Shown: piece after piece, positions 16,992 to 29,016 of the stretch | Layout of the letters: each line of letters begins with the position of its first letter | How positions within the stretch are numbered: the stretch's first letter is position 1 | DNA from: Blastococcus sp. TF02A-26 | Lineage (GTDB): Bacteria; Actinomycetota; Actinomycetes; Mycobacteriales; Geodermatophilaceae | NCBI RefSeq assembly: GCF_003319125.1 | Contig: NZ_QOHG01000013.1 | Span: forward strand, 1-64,000 | Direction of reading: 5' to 3' | Length of the DNA stretch: 64,000 nt | Program-made: the position numbers and the translations under genes | The notes under the pieces: model-generated | What the model saw: only the letters and a program-made list of their open reading frames with translations | Database searches by the model: none | Told to the model about the DNA's origin: nothing

Positions 16992-17903
16992 GTGGAGAGC
17001 ACCGCCCCGCCGTTCGTGGCACCCCCCGGCCTCACCGGTCCGGCCCTCGGGGAGGCGCTCGTGGACTGGTTCGCCGTCGCCGCGCGGGACCTCCCCTGGC
17101 GCCGGCCCGACACCGATCCGTGGGCGGTCCTGGTCAGCGAGGTGATGCTGCAGCAGACCCCGGTCGCCCGCGTGGAGCCCGTCTGGCGGGACTGGATGGC
17201 CCGCTGGCCGACCCCCGCGGACCTGGCCGCGGTCTCCCCCGCCGAGGTCATCCGCGCTTGGGGGAAGCTGGGCTACCCCCGGCGGGCGCTGCGGCTGCGC
17301 GAGACCGCCGTCGCCCTGGTCGAGCGGCACGGCGGCCAGGTGCCCGCCGACGTCCCCGCGCTCGAGGCCCTGCCCGGCATCGGCACGTACACCGCCCGGG
17401 CTGTCGCCTGCTTCGGTCACGGCCGGCCCCAACCGGTCGTCGACACCAACGTCCGCCGGGTGGTGGCACGGCTGGTGCACGGCCGGGCCGAGGCGCTGCC
17501 GGCACGCAGCAGCGACCTGGCCGACATCGCCGCGCTGACCCCTGCCGACACCGACCGCGCCGTCCGCTTCTCGGTGTCGGCGATGGAGCTCGGCGCCCTC
17601 GTGTGCGTGGCCCGGACGCCACGGTGCTCGGCGTGCCCGGTGCGGCTGTCGTGCGCCTGGCGGTCGGCCGGCTGTCCCGACGCCGAGGGGCCACCGCGGC
17701 GGGTGCAGAAGTTCGCGGGCACCGACCGGCAGGTCCGTGGGCGGCTGCTCGACGTCCTCCGGGCTGCGCACGAGCCGGTCCCCGCCGCCGAGCTGGACGC
17801 GGCCTGGGGCGACGCCCACCAGCGCTCGCGCTGCCTGGACTCGCTGCTCGCCGACGGGCTCGTCGAGCAGACCCCTGACGGCAGGTTCCGCCTCCCCGAC
17901 TGA
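16992..17903 (+). CDS. mutY: A/G-specific adenine DNA glycosylase
   Basis: 303 residues. The HhH-GPD fold carries the catalytic Glu in SEVMLQQTPVARVEPVW, the helix-hairpin-helix LPGIGTYTARAVACFG with VVDTNVRRV (catalytic Asp), and the [4Fe-4S] cysteines in CVARTPRCSACPVRLSC (C-X6-C-X2-C-X5-C spacing). MutY removes adenine mispaired with 8-oxoguanine. The protein is shorter than E. coli MutY and its C-terminal domain is reduced to a winged-helix-like tail. GTG 16992 has CACACT 8 nt upstream. The stop is immediately followed by the 67-nt palindrome. Confidence 0.95.
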   Translation: MESTAPPFVAPPGLTGPALGEALVDWFAVAARDLPWRRPDTDPWAVLVSEVMLQQTPVARVEPVWRDWMARWPTPADLAAVSPAEVIRAWGKLGYPRRALRLRETAVALVERHGGQVPADVPALEALPGIGTYTARAVACFGHGRPQPVVDTNVRRVVARLVHGRAEALPARSSDLADIAALTPADTDRAVRFSVSAMELGALVCVARTPRCSACPVRLSCAWRSAGCPDAEGPPRRVQKFAGTDRQVRGRLLDVLRAAHEPVPAAELDAAWGDAHQRSRCLDSLLADGLVEQTPDGRFRLPD

Positions 17904-17970
17904 CTCGACGAGATCTGCACAGTCGTCACCATCAGGCGCTGATGCCGACGAGTGTGCAGATCTCGTCGAG
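17904..17970. repeat. 67-nt nearly perfect palindrome
   Basis: The first base follows the mutY stop. Arms 17904-17921 and 17953-17970 are perfect 18-bp complements. Inside them TCGTC/GACGA (17923-17927/17947-17951) and CATCAG/CTGATG (17930-17935/17939-17944) pair around a 3-nt loop. All share one centre at 17937, with only three mismatched pairs out of 32. RNA from either strand would fold into one long hairpin. It may terminate mutY, or be a mobile or dispersed intergenic element. Confidence 0.85.
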
Positions 17971-17986
17971 GGCGACGGGACGGCGA

Positions 17987-18018
17987 AGGGGCCGCCTCCC
18001 GGGTGGGAGACGGCCCCT
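17987..18018 (-). terminator. clpC terminator hairpin
   Basis: 14-nt arms 17987-18000 and 18005-18018 pair with one mismatch around a 4-nt loop. It lies 18 nt downstream of the clpC stop and is GC-rich without a U-tract, as is usual in actinobacteria. Confidence 0.7.
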
Positions 18019-18036
18019 GTCGTCGTGCTGGAGGAG

Positions 18037-20574
<2,538 letters not shown>

Positions 20575-20949
20575 CTGCTGCTTCTCCTTCGACCGGCTGG
20601 TCCGGCACTGTCCTCCCCGTCTGTGGGGAGGAGCACCCGACATCCGTCGGCGCGCTGGGGCACCGGTCTTTCCACTGTAGTCGCGGACTCCGACTCCCCG
20701 TCGGCGCACGGCCGGGGGTGGGGAGGAGGAGTTGTCCGGTCCAACTGATGCGGACGGGACGGTGTTCCGCTCCCGTTACGCCGACAGCGGACGGCTCCGC
20801 ACACCGTCGGCCTGCCGGCCTCCCACCGCGGCCAGGTGCCGGCGTGCGCTGCGTGGAGCCGAAACGCATCGACCCGCGGGAGGAGGACGCTGCGCGCCCC
20901 CCGCCACGCGGGTCGACCGCCGGCTCCGCCGGCGTGGTTCACCTGGTGC
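20575..20949. other. clpC upstream region and lsr2 downstream region
   Basis: No gene is supported in these 375 bases. The part near 20575-20760 should hold the clpC promoter; a TACAGT hexamer on the minus strand near 20675 is the best -10 candidate, without a convincing -35. The lsr2-proximal part contains a 10-bp inverted repeat (20869-20878/20907-20916) and a tight hairpin at 20919-20933. No riboswitch fold was recognised. Confidence 0.5.
20919..20933 (-). terminator. lsr2 terminator hairpin
   Basis: GCCGGC/GCCGGC arms with a 3-nt loop, 16 nt downstream of the lsr2 stop. The outer 10-bp inverted repeat at 20869-20916 may add a second structure. Confidence 0.5.
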
Positions 20950-21303
20950 TCAGTGCGCGGCCTCGTAGGCCTCGACGACGCTGGCCGGGATGCGGCCGCG
21001 GTCGCTGACCGCGTGGCCGTTCTTGCGGGCCCAGTCGCGGATGGCACCGGCCTGCTCGCGGTCCATCCGGCCGCCGCCACCGGTCGCTCGCGAGCGACCG
21101 CCACCGGAGGCCCGCCCGCCGCCGCGACCGACCTTGCGCGCGGCCTGCACGTAGCGGGAGAACGCGTCGCGCATCTCCCCGGCGTTCTTCTCCGACAGGT
21201 CGATCTCGTAGTTCGTGCCGTCCAGCGAGAAACTCACCGTCTCGTCGGCGGGGAGGTTCTCATCGAGGTCGTCACTGAGGATGACCTGGACCTTGCGCGC
21301 CAT
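20950..21303 (-). CDS. lsr2: Lsr2 nucleoid-associated protein / xenogeneic silencer
   Basis: 117 residues. The N-terminal oligomerisation domain starts [16 protein letters not shown] Gly/Arg-rich linker (about 60-80) leads to the C-terminal DNA-binding domain with [25 protein letters not shown], whose RGR grips the minor groove of AT-rich DNA. Lsr2 is the actinobacterial counterpart of H-NS and silences AT-rich acquired genes. GTGAGG precedes the ATG. The region upstream (21304-21460) is distinctly AT-richer than the rest of the window, compatible with autoregulation. The linker DNA contains a perfect 20-bp palindrome at 21081-21100. Confidence 0.97.
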   Translation of the reverse strand: MARKVQVILSDDLDENLPADETVSFSLDGTNYEIDLSEKNAGEMRDAFSRYVQAARKVGRGGGRASGGGRSRATGGGGRMDREQAGAIRDWARKNGHAVSDRGRIPASVVEAYEAAH

Positions 21304-21460
21304 TCACGTTCCTCACTTCTGTTTTCCCAGCCCCGTGTTTTCGGATGGGTGCGTCACCGTGGGCGACGAATCCATTACACCACACTGCCCGACAATTCGC
21401 AGACATGAATGTGGGGCTTGCTCGGAATGGGTGATAAGTGAGACGGCCGTTCTCGGTATT

Positions 21461-22966
21461 TCAGGAACTGAGCGGCCGCACCAACGGGAAGAGGATCGTC
21501 TCGCGAATTCCGAGACCGGTCAGCGTCATCATGAGCCGGTCCATGCCCATTCCGACGCCACCGGTCGGCGGCATGCCGTACTCGAGGGCCTCGAGGAAGT
21601 CCTCGTCGAGGACCATCGCCTCCGGGTCGCCGGCGGCGGCGAGCAGCGCCTGCTGGGTGAAGCGCTCCCGCTGCACCACGGGGTCGACGAGCTCGGAGTA
21701 GCCGGTGCCGCGCTCGATGCCGCCGATGTACAGGTCCCACTTCTCGGCCAGGCCCGGGACGGAGCGGTGCGCGCGGGTCAGCGGGGAGGTGTCCACCGGG
21801 TAGTCCACGACGAACGTGGGCGCCTGCAGGTCGGACTGGACCAGCGCCTCGAAGATCTCCTCGACCACCTTGCCCGGCAGCCAGGCCGGGTCGACGCCGA
21901 CGTCGTGCCGCTCGGCCAGCGCCCGCAGGTGCTCCACCGGCGTCTCCGGGGTGACCTCCTCGCCGACCGCGGTGGACACCAGGTCGTAGAGGCGCACCCT
22001 GGGCCAGTCGCCCGAGAGGTCCACCTCCGTCCCGTCGTGGTGGCGCGCCACGTGGTCGCCGAACAACGCCGCGCAGCACTCCTGGATCAGTTCGCGCGTG
22101 ATGTCGGCGACATCGGAGTAATCGGCGTACGCCGCGTAGAACTCGAGCATCGCGAACTCCGGCGAGTGCGAGCTGTCGGCGCCCTCGTTGCGGAAGTTGC
22201 GGTTGATCTCGAAGACGCGGTCGAGCCCACCCACGATGCAGCGCTTGAGGAACAACTCGGGCGCGATGCGCAGATAGAGGTCGAGGTCGAACGCGTTCAT
22301 GTGCGTGCGGAAGGGCCGTGCCGCGGCACCGCCGTGGATGGTCTGCAGCATCGGCGTCTCGACCTCGAGGAAACCGCGGGAGGTCAGCCCCGAACGCAAG
22401 GTCGCGTTGACCGTCGCCCGCTGCCGCACAGTGCGCCGGGCCTCGTCGCGGACGATCAGGTCCACGTAGCGACGGCGGACCCGCAGCTCCTCGCTCATCG
22501 GCTTGTGCGCCACCGGCAGCGGCCGCAGCGACTTCGCCGTCAGCTGCCAGGAGTCGGCGAACACCGAGAGCTCCCCGCGCCGGGACGTCCCCACCTCACC
22601 GGTGACGAGCACGTGGTCACCGAGGTCGACGTCGGCCTTCCACGCGGCGAGGGGCTCCTCGCCCACCCGGTCGCGGGAGAGCATCACCTGGAGTTCGGCG
22701 TCCCCCTCGCGCAGGGTCGCGAAGCAGAGCTTGCCGGTGTTGCGGGAGAAGATGACGCGCCCGGTGACGCCGACGGTCCGGCCGGTCATCGTGTCCGGCG
22801 CCAGGTCGGGGTGGGTGGCCCGCACCTCGGCCAGGGACGTCGTCCGCCCCACCTCGACGGGGAAGGGGTCGACGCCGGCCTCGCGGAGCCGGTCGAGCTT
22901 CGCCCGCCGCACCCGCATCTGCTCGGGGAGTTCGTCGTCCTGCAGACCCGGCGGTTCCTCGCTCAC
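21461..22966 (-). CDS. lysS: Lysyl-tRNA synthetase, class II
   Basis: 501 residues. An OB-fold anticodon-binding domain (about 55-170) precedes the class II core. Motif 2 is [21 protein letters not shown] and motif 3 is [14 protein letters not shown]. It charges tRNA-Lys. GTG 22966 was selected because the downstream sequence is the usual short N-terminus and TAGGCT lies 8 nt upstream, an ideal leaderless start. That hexamer overlaps the TAG stop of coaX. lysS therefore has its own promoter within the cofactor run. Confidence 0.97.
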   Translation of the reverse strand: MSEEPPGLQDDELPEQMRVRRAKLDRLREAGVDPFPVEVGRTTSLAEVRATHPDLAPDTMTGRTVGVTGRVIFSRNTGKLCFATLREGDAELQVMLSRDRVGEEPLAAWKADVDLGDHVLVTGEVGTSRRGELSVFADSWQLTAKSLRPLPVAHKPMSEELRVRRRYVDLIVRDEARRTVRQRATVNATLRSGLTSRGFLEVETPMLQTIHGGAAARPFRTHMNAFDLDLYLRIAPELFLKRCIVGGLDRVFEINRNFRNEGADSSHSPEFAMLEFYAAYADYSDVADITRELIQECCAALFGDHVARHHDGTEVDLSGDWPRVRLYDLVSTAVGEEVTPETPVEHLRALAERHDVGVDPAWLPGKVVEEIFEALVQSDLQAPTFVVDYPVDTSPLTRAHRSVPGLAEKWDLYIGGIERGTGYSELVDPVVQRERFTQQALLAAAGDPEAMVLDEDFLEALEYGMPPTGGVGMGMDRLMMTLTGLGIRETILFPLVRPLSS

Positions 22967-22974
22967 GGAGGGTG

Positions 22975-22980
22975 AGCCTA
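22975..22980 (-). promoter_or_regulatory. lysS -10 (TAGGCT) overlapping the coaX stop
   Basis: On the minus strand the TAG of the hexamer is the coaX stop codon, and the hexamer ends 8 nt before the lysS GTG. No ribosome-binding sequence is needed or visible. Confidence 0.6.
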
Positions 22981-23799
22981 CGGGGCTGCCGACCGGCGCC
23001 CGGCCGGGGAACGGTGCGCCGCCTGCTGTCGCTCGAACGCCAGGCGCAGCCCGTGCACCGTGAGGTCCGGTTCGCGGGCGGAGACGGTTCGGCAGCTGTC
23101 GGCCACCAGCGGCGCCAGACCACCCGTGGCGACGACGACCGGAGCGGCGCCGAACTGCTCCACGATCTCGGCCGAGATGCGGGAGACCAGCCCGTCCACC
23201 AGGCCGGCGAACCCGAGGACCAGACCCGACTGCAGGGCCGCGACGGTGTTCTTGCCGATGGCGTGGGTGGGCACGGTCAGCTCCACCGAGCGCAGCTGCG
23301 CCGCCCGGCTGGCCAGCGCGTCCAGGCTGACCTCGACACCGGGCGCCAGGGCACCGCCGAGGAACTGCCCGTCGGGGCCGACGGCGTCGACGTTGGTGGA
23401 GGTGCCGAAGTCGACGACGACCACCGGCCGCCCCCGGCCGGCGTCGTCGCGACCGTGCAGCTCGTGGGCGGCCAGGGCGGTCACCACCCGGTCGGCGCCG
23501 ACCTCCCGCGGGTTGTCCACGTGCAGCGGCACCCCGGTCCGCACGCCGGGGCCGATCAGCACGACCGGCACGTCGAGGGAGTCCAGCAGCTCGCGCAGCG
23601 CCGGCAGGAGCGCCGGGACGGTGGAGCAGGCGGCCACCCCGGTGACCTCGGTGTCGCGCAGCAGCCCCCGCCAGACCATCCGCAGCTCGTCCGCGGTGAC
23701 CTGCGGCCGGGTGGTCACCCGCCAGCTGCCGACCCGCCGGTCGCCGTCGAAGGTGGCCAGCACGGTCTGGCTGTTCCCGACGTCGACGGTCAGCAGCAC
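22978..23799 (-). CDS. coaX: Type III pantothenate kinase
   Basis: 273 residues of the ASKHA fold. [19 protein letters not shown] is the phosphate-1 motif. [29 protein letters not shown] is the central phosphate-2/active-site region. [13 protein letters not shown] closes the ATP site. It phosphorylates pantothenate in the first step of CoA synthesis; type III enzymes are not feedback-inhibited by CoA. GTG 23799 follows nadC by 3 nt. With panC and panD upstream, the operon covers pantothenate synthesis and its activation. Confidence 0.96.
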   Translation of the reverse strand: MLLTVDVGNSQTVLATFDGDRRVGSWRVTTRPQVTADELRMVWRGLLRDTEVTGVAACSTVPALLPALRELLDSLDVPVVLIGPGVRTGVPLHVDNPREVGADRVVTALAAHELHGRDDAGRGRPVVVVDFGTSTNVDAVGPDGQFLGGALAPGVEVSLDALASRAAQLRSVELTVPTHAIGKNTVAALQSGLVLGFAGLVDGLVSRISAEIVEQFGAAPVVVATGGLAPLVADSCRTVSAREPDLTVHGLRLAFERQQAAHRSPAGRRSAAP

Positions 23800-23802
23800 C
23801 GG

Positions 23803-24711
23803 TCAGCCCTCCCGCAGGTCGAGGGCGAGGTCGAGGATCGGCGAGGAGTGCGTCAGCGCCCCCACCGACAGGTAGTCCACGCCGGTCTCGGCGACCTCGC
23901 GGGCGACGGCGAGGGTGAGCCCGCCGGTGGCCTCGAGCTCCGCCCGGTCGCCGACGGCGGCCACGACCTCGCGCAGCTGCGCGGGCGTCATGTTGTCCAG
24001 CAGCAGGAACTGCGCGCCCGCCTCCACCGCCTCGACCGCCTGGGCGGGGGTGTCGGCCTCGACCTGCACCGGCACCCGGGGCGCCCGCTCGCGCACGGCG
24101 GCGACCGCGGCGGCCACCGAGCCGGCGGCGGCCACGTGGTTGTCCTTGACCATCGCGACGTCGTACAGGCCCATGCGCTTGTTGGACCCCCCGCCGCAGC
24201 GCACCGCGTACTTCTCCAGCGGCCGCAGCCCCGGCGTCGTCTTGCGGGTGTCGAGCACCGTGGCCCCGGTGCCCTCGACGGCGTCGGCCCACGCCCGGGT
24301 CGCGGTGGCGATGCCGCTGGCCCGGCTGGCGATGTTGAGGGCGCTGCGCTCGGCGGCCAGCAGGGCCCGGACCGGTCCGCGGACGGTCAGCAGCACGTCG
24401 CCGCGCCGTACCCGGTCCCCGTCCGAGGCGCCCACGGTGAGCGTGGCGCCGGGCGCCAGCCGGGTGAAGACGCGGGCGGCGACCGGCAGCCCGGCGACGA
24501 CGCCGTCGGCGCGGGCGACCAGGTCGGCGGTGCCCATCTGGGCCGGGGGCACCGTGGCGGCGCTGGTGACGTCGTAGGACACGGCCAGGTCGGGGGCGCC
24601 GGGCAGCACGGCGCCGCCGGTCAGGTCCTCGGCCAGGGTGCTCTCCACGAGGGCGTCGACCCAGGCCTCGTCCAGCCCGGTGCCCTCGAGCGAGCGGGGG
24701 TCGGCGTTCAC
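23803..24711 (-). CDS. nadC: Nicotinate-nucleotide pyrophosphorylase (quinolinate phosphoribosyltransferase)
   Basis: 302 residues. Motifs include [48 protein letters not shown] and [27 protein letters not shown], all hallmarks of the QPRTase barrel. It converts quinolinate and PRPP to nicotinate mononucleotide. Two adjacent GTG codons could start it (24714 and 24711). The second has GGAGGAC at better spacing and was used. nadB is directly upstream, so two of the three de novo NAD steps are encoded together. nadA is not in this window. Confidence 0.95.
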   Translation of the reverse strand: MNADPRSLEGTGLDEAWVDALVESTLAEDLTGGAVLPGAPDLAVSYDVTSAATVPPAQMGTADLVARADGVVAGLPVAARVFTRLAPGATLTVGASDGDRVRRGDVLLTVRGPVRALLAAERSALNIASRASGIATATRAWADAVEGTGATVLDTRKTTPGLRPLEKYAVRCGGGSNKRMGLYDVAMVKDNHVAAAGSVAAAVAAVRERAPRVPVQVEADTPAQAVEAVEAGAQFLLLDNMTPAQLREVVAAVGDRAELEATGGLTLAVAREVAETGVDYLSVGALTHSSPILDLALDLREG

Positions 24712-24763
24712 CACGTCCTCCGTTCGCCCGCGCCCGGCGGAGCCGGATCGATCACGGAGCGGC

Positions 24764-26461
24764 TCACCACGGGACCACCACCGGCGTCCCCACCGGACGG
24801 CGGGTCAGGTGCAGCTCACCGGTGCTGTCCAGACGGACGTCGAGGTGCACCCGCCACTCCTCCGAGGTCTCGGGGTGGTCCTCGCGCCAGTGGCAGCCGC
24901 GGGTCTCCTCGCGGGCCGCGGCGGCGACGGTGACCGCCGACGCGACCGTGAGCAGGTCGGTGGCCTCCCAGCTGGGCACGCCGGGCGCGGCGCCGGGGCT
25001 CTCCCCCAGCGCCCGGGTGAGCTCGGCCATGGTCGCCAGCGCGCCGGCGAGACCGGCTCCGCTGCGCAGTGCCGCGACCGAGCCCGACATCGTGTCGGTG
25101 ACCCGCGCCCGGCCGGCCGGGTCGAGCAGTCCGGCGAGCGCCGGTGCCCCGGCCAGGGGGGCGGCGGGCAGCGGCAGCGACCGGGCCAGCTCCGCCCCGA
25201 TGCGGGCGGCGAAGACCAGTCCCTCCAGCAACGAGTTGGACGCCAGCCGGTTGGCGCCGTGCACGCCGGTGCTGGCCACCTCGCCGCAGGCGTAGAGCCC
25301 CGGCACGGTGGTGCGCCCGGCGAGGTCGGTGACGAGGCCGCCGGAGGCGTAGTGGGCGGCCGGTGTCACCGGCACCAGCTCGGTCACGGGGTCGATGCCG
25401 GCCTGCCGGCACCGGGCCACGATGGTCGGGAAGCGCTCGGCGAGGCCGGGGATGCCGCGGGCGTCGAGCCAGACGTGACGGACGTCGTCGCGCAGCTGGA
25501 CGCGGGTGATGGCCTTGGCGACGACGTCGCGCGGGGCCAGCTCCGCGAGCGGGTGGACGCCGACCATGAACCGCTCCCCCGCGTCGTCGCGGAGCACGGC
25601 GCCCTCGCCGCGCAGCGCCTCGCTGACCAGGGGCTGCTGGCCGCGGGCGTCCGGGCCGAGGTACAGCGCGGTCGGGTGGAACTGGACGAACTCGAGGTCG
25701 GTGGCGACCGCGCCGGCACGGAGGCCGAGCGCCACGCCGTCGCCGGTGGAGACCGAGGGGTTGGTGGTCGCGGCGTAGACCTGGCCCATCCCGCCGGTGG
25801 CCAGCACCACCGCGCGGGCCCGGACGGCACCCACGCCGTCGGCGCTGCCCTCGCCGAGCACGTGCAGGGTGACGCCGGCGGCGCGGCCCTGCCCGTCGCG
25901 CAGCAGGTCCAGGACCATCGCGTGCTCGACGAGCGTGACGCCGGGGTCGGCGCGCACCGCCTCGTGCAGCGCGCGCTGCACCTCCCAGCCGGTGGCGTCG
26001 CCGCCGGCGTGCACGATCCGGTCGGCGGAGTGCCCGCCCTCGCGGGTCAGCAGCAGCCGGCCCGTGGCGTCGCGGTCGAAGGCGGCGCCCCAGCCGATCA
26101 GCTGGGCCAGCCGCTCCGGGCCCTCGGTGACCAGCGCGCGCACGGCGTCGGGCTCGCACAGGCCCACGCCGGCCACCTCGGTGTCGACGGCGTGCGCCTC
26201 GGGGCTGTCGGCGGGGTCGAGCACCGCGGCGATCCCGCCCTGGGCCCACCGGGTGGAGCCGTCGTCCACCCGCACCTTGGTGACGACGGCGACCGAGAGC
26301 CCCGCCGCGCGGGCGTGCAGGGCCACGCACAGCCCGGCGATCCCGGAGCCGACGACGCAGACGTCGGCCGCCAGCTCCCACCCCGGGTCGGGAGCGGCCA
26401 GCCGCAGCGGGAGCCCGGGAACGGTGCCGCGTGTGGCCGCTGTTCCGCGAGCCAGGGTCAC
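24764..26461 (-). CDS. nadB: L-aspartate oxidase
   Basis: 565 residues of the succinate dehydrogenase/fumarate reductase flavoprotein family. The FAD-binding [15 protein letters not shown] lies near the N-terminus, with [12 protein letters not shown], the substrate-region [11 protein letters not shown] and [26 protein letters not shown]. The C-terminal helical domain includes [13 protein letters not shown]. The GCHWREDHP form fits NadB or a related flavoprotein; the neighbour nadC makes NadB the clear choice. It oxidises aspartate to iminoaspartate. GTG 26461 overlaps the panD stop as GTGA. Confidence 0.95.
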   Translation of the reverse strand: MTLARGTAATRGTVPGLPLRLAAPDPGWELAADVCVVGSGIAGLCVALHARAAGLSVAVVTKVRVDDGSTRWAQGGIAAVLDPADSPEAHAVDTEVAGVGLCEPDAVRALVTEGPERLAQLIGWGAAFDRDATGRLLLTREGGHSADRIVHAGGDATGWEVQRALHEAVRADPGVTLVEHAMVLDLLRDGQGRAAGVTLHVLGEGSADGVGAVRARAVVLATGGMGQVYAATTNPSVSTGDGVALGLRAGAVATDLEFVQFHPTALYLGPDARGQQPLVSEALRGEGAVLRDDAGERFMVGVHPLAELAPRDVVAKAITRVQLRDDVRHVWLDARGIPGLAERFPTIVARCRQAGIDPVTELVPVTPAAHYASGGLVTDLAGRTTVPGLYACGEVASTGVHGANRLASNSLLEGLVFAARIGAELARSLPLPAAPLAGAPALAGLLDPAGRARVTDTMSGSVAALRSGAGLAGALATMAELTRALGESPGAAPGVPSWEATDLLTVASAVTVAAAAREETRGCHWREDHPETSEEWRVHLDVRLDSTGELHLTRRPVGTPVVVPW

Positions 26462-26883
26462 CGAACCGGGACGCCGAGGTCGCTGCGCCGCTGGTCGGTC
26501 GCGCCGGGCACCGGGGCCGACGGGTCCCCGCCGAGGTCGACGATGCGGTTGGCCCCGTCGACGTGCACGACCTTGGGGATGTAGGCCTTGGCCTCGGTCT
26601 CGTCCATGAGGCCGTAGCTGATCAGGATGACCATGTCCCCCGGGTGGACCAGGTGCGCGGCGGCACCGTTGATCCCGATGACACCGCTGCCCCGCTCGCC
26701 GGGGATGACGTAGGTCTCCAGGCGGGCGCCGTTGGTGATGTCGACGATCGCGACCTGCTCGCCGGCGATGAGGTCGGCGGCGTCGAGGAGGTCCTCGTCG
26801 ACGGTCACCGAACCGACGTAGTGCAGGTCGGCCTGGGTCACCGTCGCCCGGTGGATCTTGGACTTGAGCATCGTGCGCATCAT
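26458..26883 (-). CDS. panD: Aspartate 1-decarboxylase (pyruvoyl-dependent)
   Basis: 141 residues. The self-cleavage site is Gly24-Ser25 in LHYVGSVT, giving the pyruvoyl cofactor on Ser25. The [30 protein letters not shown] core is conserved. It makes beta-alanine for pantothenate. ATG 26883 overlaps the panC stop as ATGA, with GGAGG 7 nt upstream; a second ATG directly follows. An Asp/Pro-rich C-terminal tail extends beyond the usual ~127-residue core, as in other actinobacteria. Confidence 0.97.
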   Translation of the reverse strand: MMRTMLKSKIHRATVTQADLHYVGSVTVDEDLLDAADLIAGEQVAIVDITNGARLETYVIPGERGSGVIGINGAAAHLVHPGDMVILISYGLMDETEAKAYIPKVVHVDGANRIVDLGGDPSAPVPGATDQRRSDLGVPVR

Positions 26884-27734
26884 CGGGTGCCTCCGAGGGT
26901 GACCGGGACGTTGTCGAGGAGTCGGGTGCTGCCGGCGCGCACGGCGACGAGCAGGCGGGCGGGACCGGCGGTGGGCGCCGGCCCCAGATCGGTATCGGTG
27001 AGTTCGAGGTAGTCCTGAACCAGCGCGGGGTGCTCGGCGAGCACGGCGCGGGCCGCCGCGAGGACGGCGTCGGCCCCCTGCGGACCGGCGGCGGCCCCGG
27101 CACGCAGCGCGGCGGAGACGGCGGCGGCGGTCGACCGCTGCTCCGCGGACAGGTAGCGGTTGCGCGAGGAGAGCGCCATGCCGTCCTCCTCCCGCACGGT
27201 GGGGACACCGGTCACGGTGACCGGCAGCGCCAGCTCCCGGGCCATGGCCCGGATCAGCACCAGCTGCTGGTAGTCCTTCTCCCCGAAGAACGCCTCGTCG
27301 GGGCGGACCATGCCGAACAGCTTCGCGACGACGGTGAGGACGCCGGCGAAGTGGCCCGGCCGGACCGCGCCCTCGAGCACGGCGCCCACCGGGCCCGGCT
27401 GGACGGTCACGCCGAGCGACGAGGGCGGGTACACGTCCTCGACCCGCGGGTGGAAGACGACGTCGGCACCCTCCTCGGCGAGGGCGGCCAGGTCGGCGTC
27501 CCAGGTGCGCGGGTAGCGGTCGAAGTCCTCGCCCGGGCCGAACTGGGTCGGGTTGACGAAGACCGAGACGACGACGCTGCCGCCGCGGGCCCGGGCGGCG
27601 CGGACCAGCGTGCGGTGGCCCTCGTGCAGGGCGCCCATGGTGGGCACCAGGGTCACCGGAGCCGGCAGCGTGGCCCGCAGCCGTGCGAGGTCGGCCGCCG
27701 TCTCGGCGACGGCGGGACCGGTCACGGCGGTCAC
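26880..27734 (-). CDS. panC: Pantothenate synthetase
   Basis: 284 residues. Signature motifs are [19 protein letters not shown] (HIGH-like), [39 protein letters not shown] and [14 protein letters not shown] (KMSKS-like). It ligates pantoate to beta-alanine with ATP. GTG 27734 places the start 28 nt after the DUF2520 gene. An upstream in-frame GTG at 27809 would give 309 residues and overlap that gene. Neither has a clear ribosome site, so the exact start is uncertain. panD is coupled downstream. Confidence 0.93.
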   Translation of the reverse strand: MTAVTGPAVAETAADLARLRATLPAPVTLVPTMGALHEGHRTLVRAARARGGSVVVSVFVNPTQFGPGEDFDRYPRTWDADLAALAEEGADVVFHPRVEDVYPPSSLGVTVQPGPVGAVLEGAVRPGHFAGVLTVVAKLFGMVRPDEAFFGEKDYQQLVLIRAMARELALPVTVTGVPTVREEDGMALSSRNRYLSAEQRSTAAAVSAALRAGAAAGPQGADAVLAAARAVLAEHPALVQDYLELTDTDLGPAPTAGPARLLVAVRAGSTRLLDNVPVTLGGTR

Positions 27735-27762
27735 CGGGACCCGGCCGGGAGAACGACCACGG

Positions 27763-28731
27763 TCACCCCTCCGCTCGCTCGCTCGCGAGGGAACCCGGAC
27801 CGTGGCCACGGGCGGCGTCCAGGAGGTCCAGCAGCGGGGCGCCCTCGTGCCGCTTGAGCCGGCCGGCGGCGAGCGCGCGCTCGGTGGTCCGCTGGGCCAT
27901 GGCGACGTAGGCGGCGACCGACTGAGGCGAGCGCTCGGCGAGGGTCTCGAGGTGGTGGCGGACGGTGCCGACGTCGCCCCGGCTGACCGGACCGGTCAGC
28001 CCGCGGTCGCCGCGGCGCAGGCCGTTGTCCAGCGCGGCCGTCAGCAGCGGGCCGAGCACGCGGCCGGGCTCACCGACCCCGGCGGCGCGCAGCAGGTCGG
28101 CCGCCTCGGCCACCAGCGTGACCAGGTGGTTGGCCCCGGTGACCAGGGCGGCGTGGTAGAGCCCGCGGTCGCCCTCGGCGACGAAGAACGGCTCCCCGCC
28201 CATCTCCAGCACCAGGGTCTCGGCGACCGGGCGGAACTCCGGCGCGCTGGTCACCCCGAACGGGGCGCCGGTGAGCCGGTCGGCGTCCTCGGCGGCGCCG
28301 GTGAAGGTCATGGCGGGGTGCAGCGCGAGCGGAAGGACGCCGGCGCGCGTGGCCGGCTCCAGCACGGCGAGGCCGTGGGCGCCGGAGGTGTGGAACGCCA
28401 GCTGGCCGGCGCGCCAGCCACCGGTCCCGGCGAGGCCGGAGACCAGGCCGGCGAGCGTGTCGTCGGGCACGGCGAGGACGACGAGGTCCGCGGCGGCGAC
28501 GACCTCGTCGGTCGGGAGCAGCGGAACGCCGGGCAGCAGCCGGGCGGCGCGCTCGGCGGAGGCGGCGGAGAGGCCGGCGGCGGCGACCACGTCGTGGCCG
28601 GCGGCGGCGAGGGCCGCGCCCAGCACGGCGCCGACCCGTCCGGCGCCGACGACGCCCACGCGCAGGCGCGCCGGGGCGTCGGAGGCCGCGGGGAGTCCGG
28701 CGGCGTGGGGTGTCCTGCGGGCAGCAGGCAT
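27763..28731 (-). CDS. Rossmann-fold/DUF2520 protein (Rv3603c-like)
   Basis: 322 residues. The N-terminal NAD(P)-binding domain has [26 protein letters not shown] and [16 protein letters not shown] helical C-terminal DUF2520 domain follows ([26 protein letters not shown]). The family resembles ketopantoate reductase and 6-phosphogluconate dehydrogenase folds. Its constant place before panC in actinobacteria suggests a role tied to pantothenate, perhaps as a ketopantoate reductase substitute, but this is inference. ATG 28731 has GAGGAG 8 nt upstream. Confidence 0.85.
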   Translation of the reverse strand: MPAARRTPHAAGLPAASDAPARLRVGVVGAGRVGAVLGAALAAAGHDVVAAAGLSAASAERAARLLPGVPLLPTDEVVAAADLVVLAVPDDTLAGLVSGLAGTGGWRAGQLAFHTSGAHGLAVLEPATRAGVLPLALHPAMTFTGAAEDADRLTGAPFGVTSAPEFRPVAETLVLEMGGEPFFVAEGDRGLYHAALVTGANHLVTLVAEAADLLRAAGVGEPGRVLGPLLTAALDNGLRRGDRGLTGPVSRGDVGTVRHHLETLAERSPQSVAAYVAMAQRTTERALAAGRLKRHEGAPLLDLLDAARGHGPGSLASERAEG

Positions 28732-28976
28732 GGGGTGTGCTCCTCGTTCCAGTCCCAGTGCGGGTACCGGACGTCGGTCGGTCTCCTCCGGTGGAGGCCG
28801 GCGGGGCGGTGCGGCGGTGCGGGCGGTGCCGTGGCCGGCCCCCGCTGCGACCTGCTGTGTCACGCGGGTGACGTGCCGATGGCGAGTGTGTGACCGGTTC
28901 CCGCCCGCCGCAACGCAACGCGCCTGTGGGGTCGATCACGCCGAACCGGCCGGACGGTCCCCGGAGCGGTCCACCT

Positions 28977-28982
28977 ACCGTG
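28977..28982 (+). promoter_or_regulatory. Candidate -10 (TACCGT) for the SDR gene
   Basis: TACCGT lies 34 nt before ATG 29017, which has its own GCAGGAG ribosome site. A separate dyad GTCAC-N4-GTGAC near 28859-28872 in the same 285-bp divergent gap could be an operator. Confidence 0.35.
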
Positions 28983-29016
28983 ACGCGGCACCCACCGACG
29001 GGAGAGGCAGGAGCAC

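Noticed and set aside
24764-26461. Succinate dehydrogenase flavoprotein instead of NadB
   Set aside because: The family is shared, but no SdhB/C/D genes are nearby and nadC follows directly.
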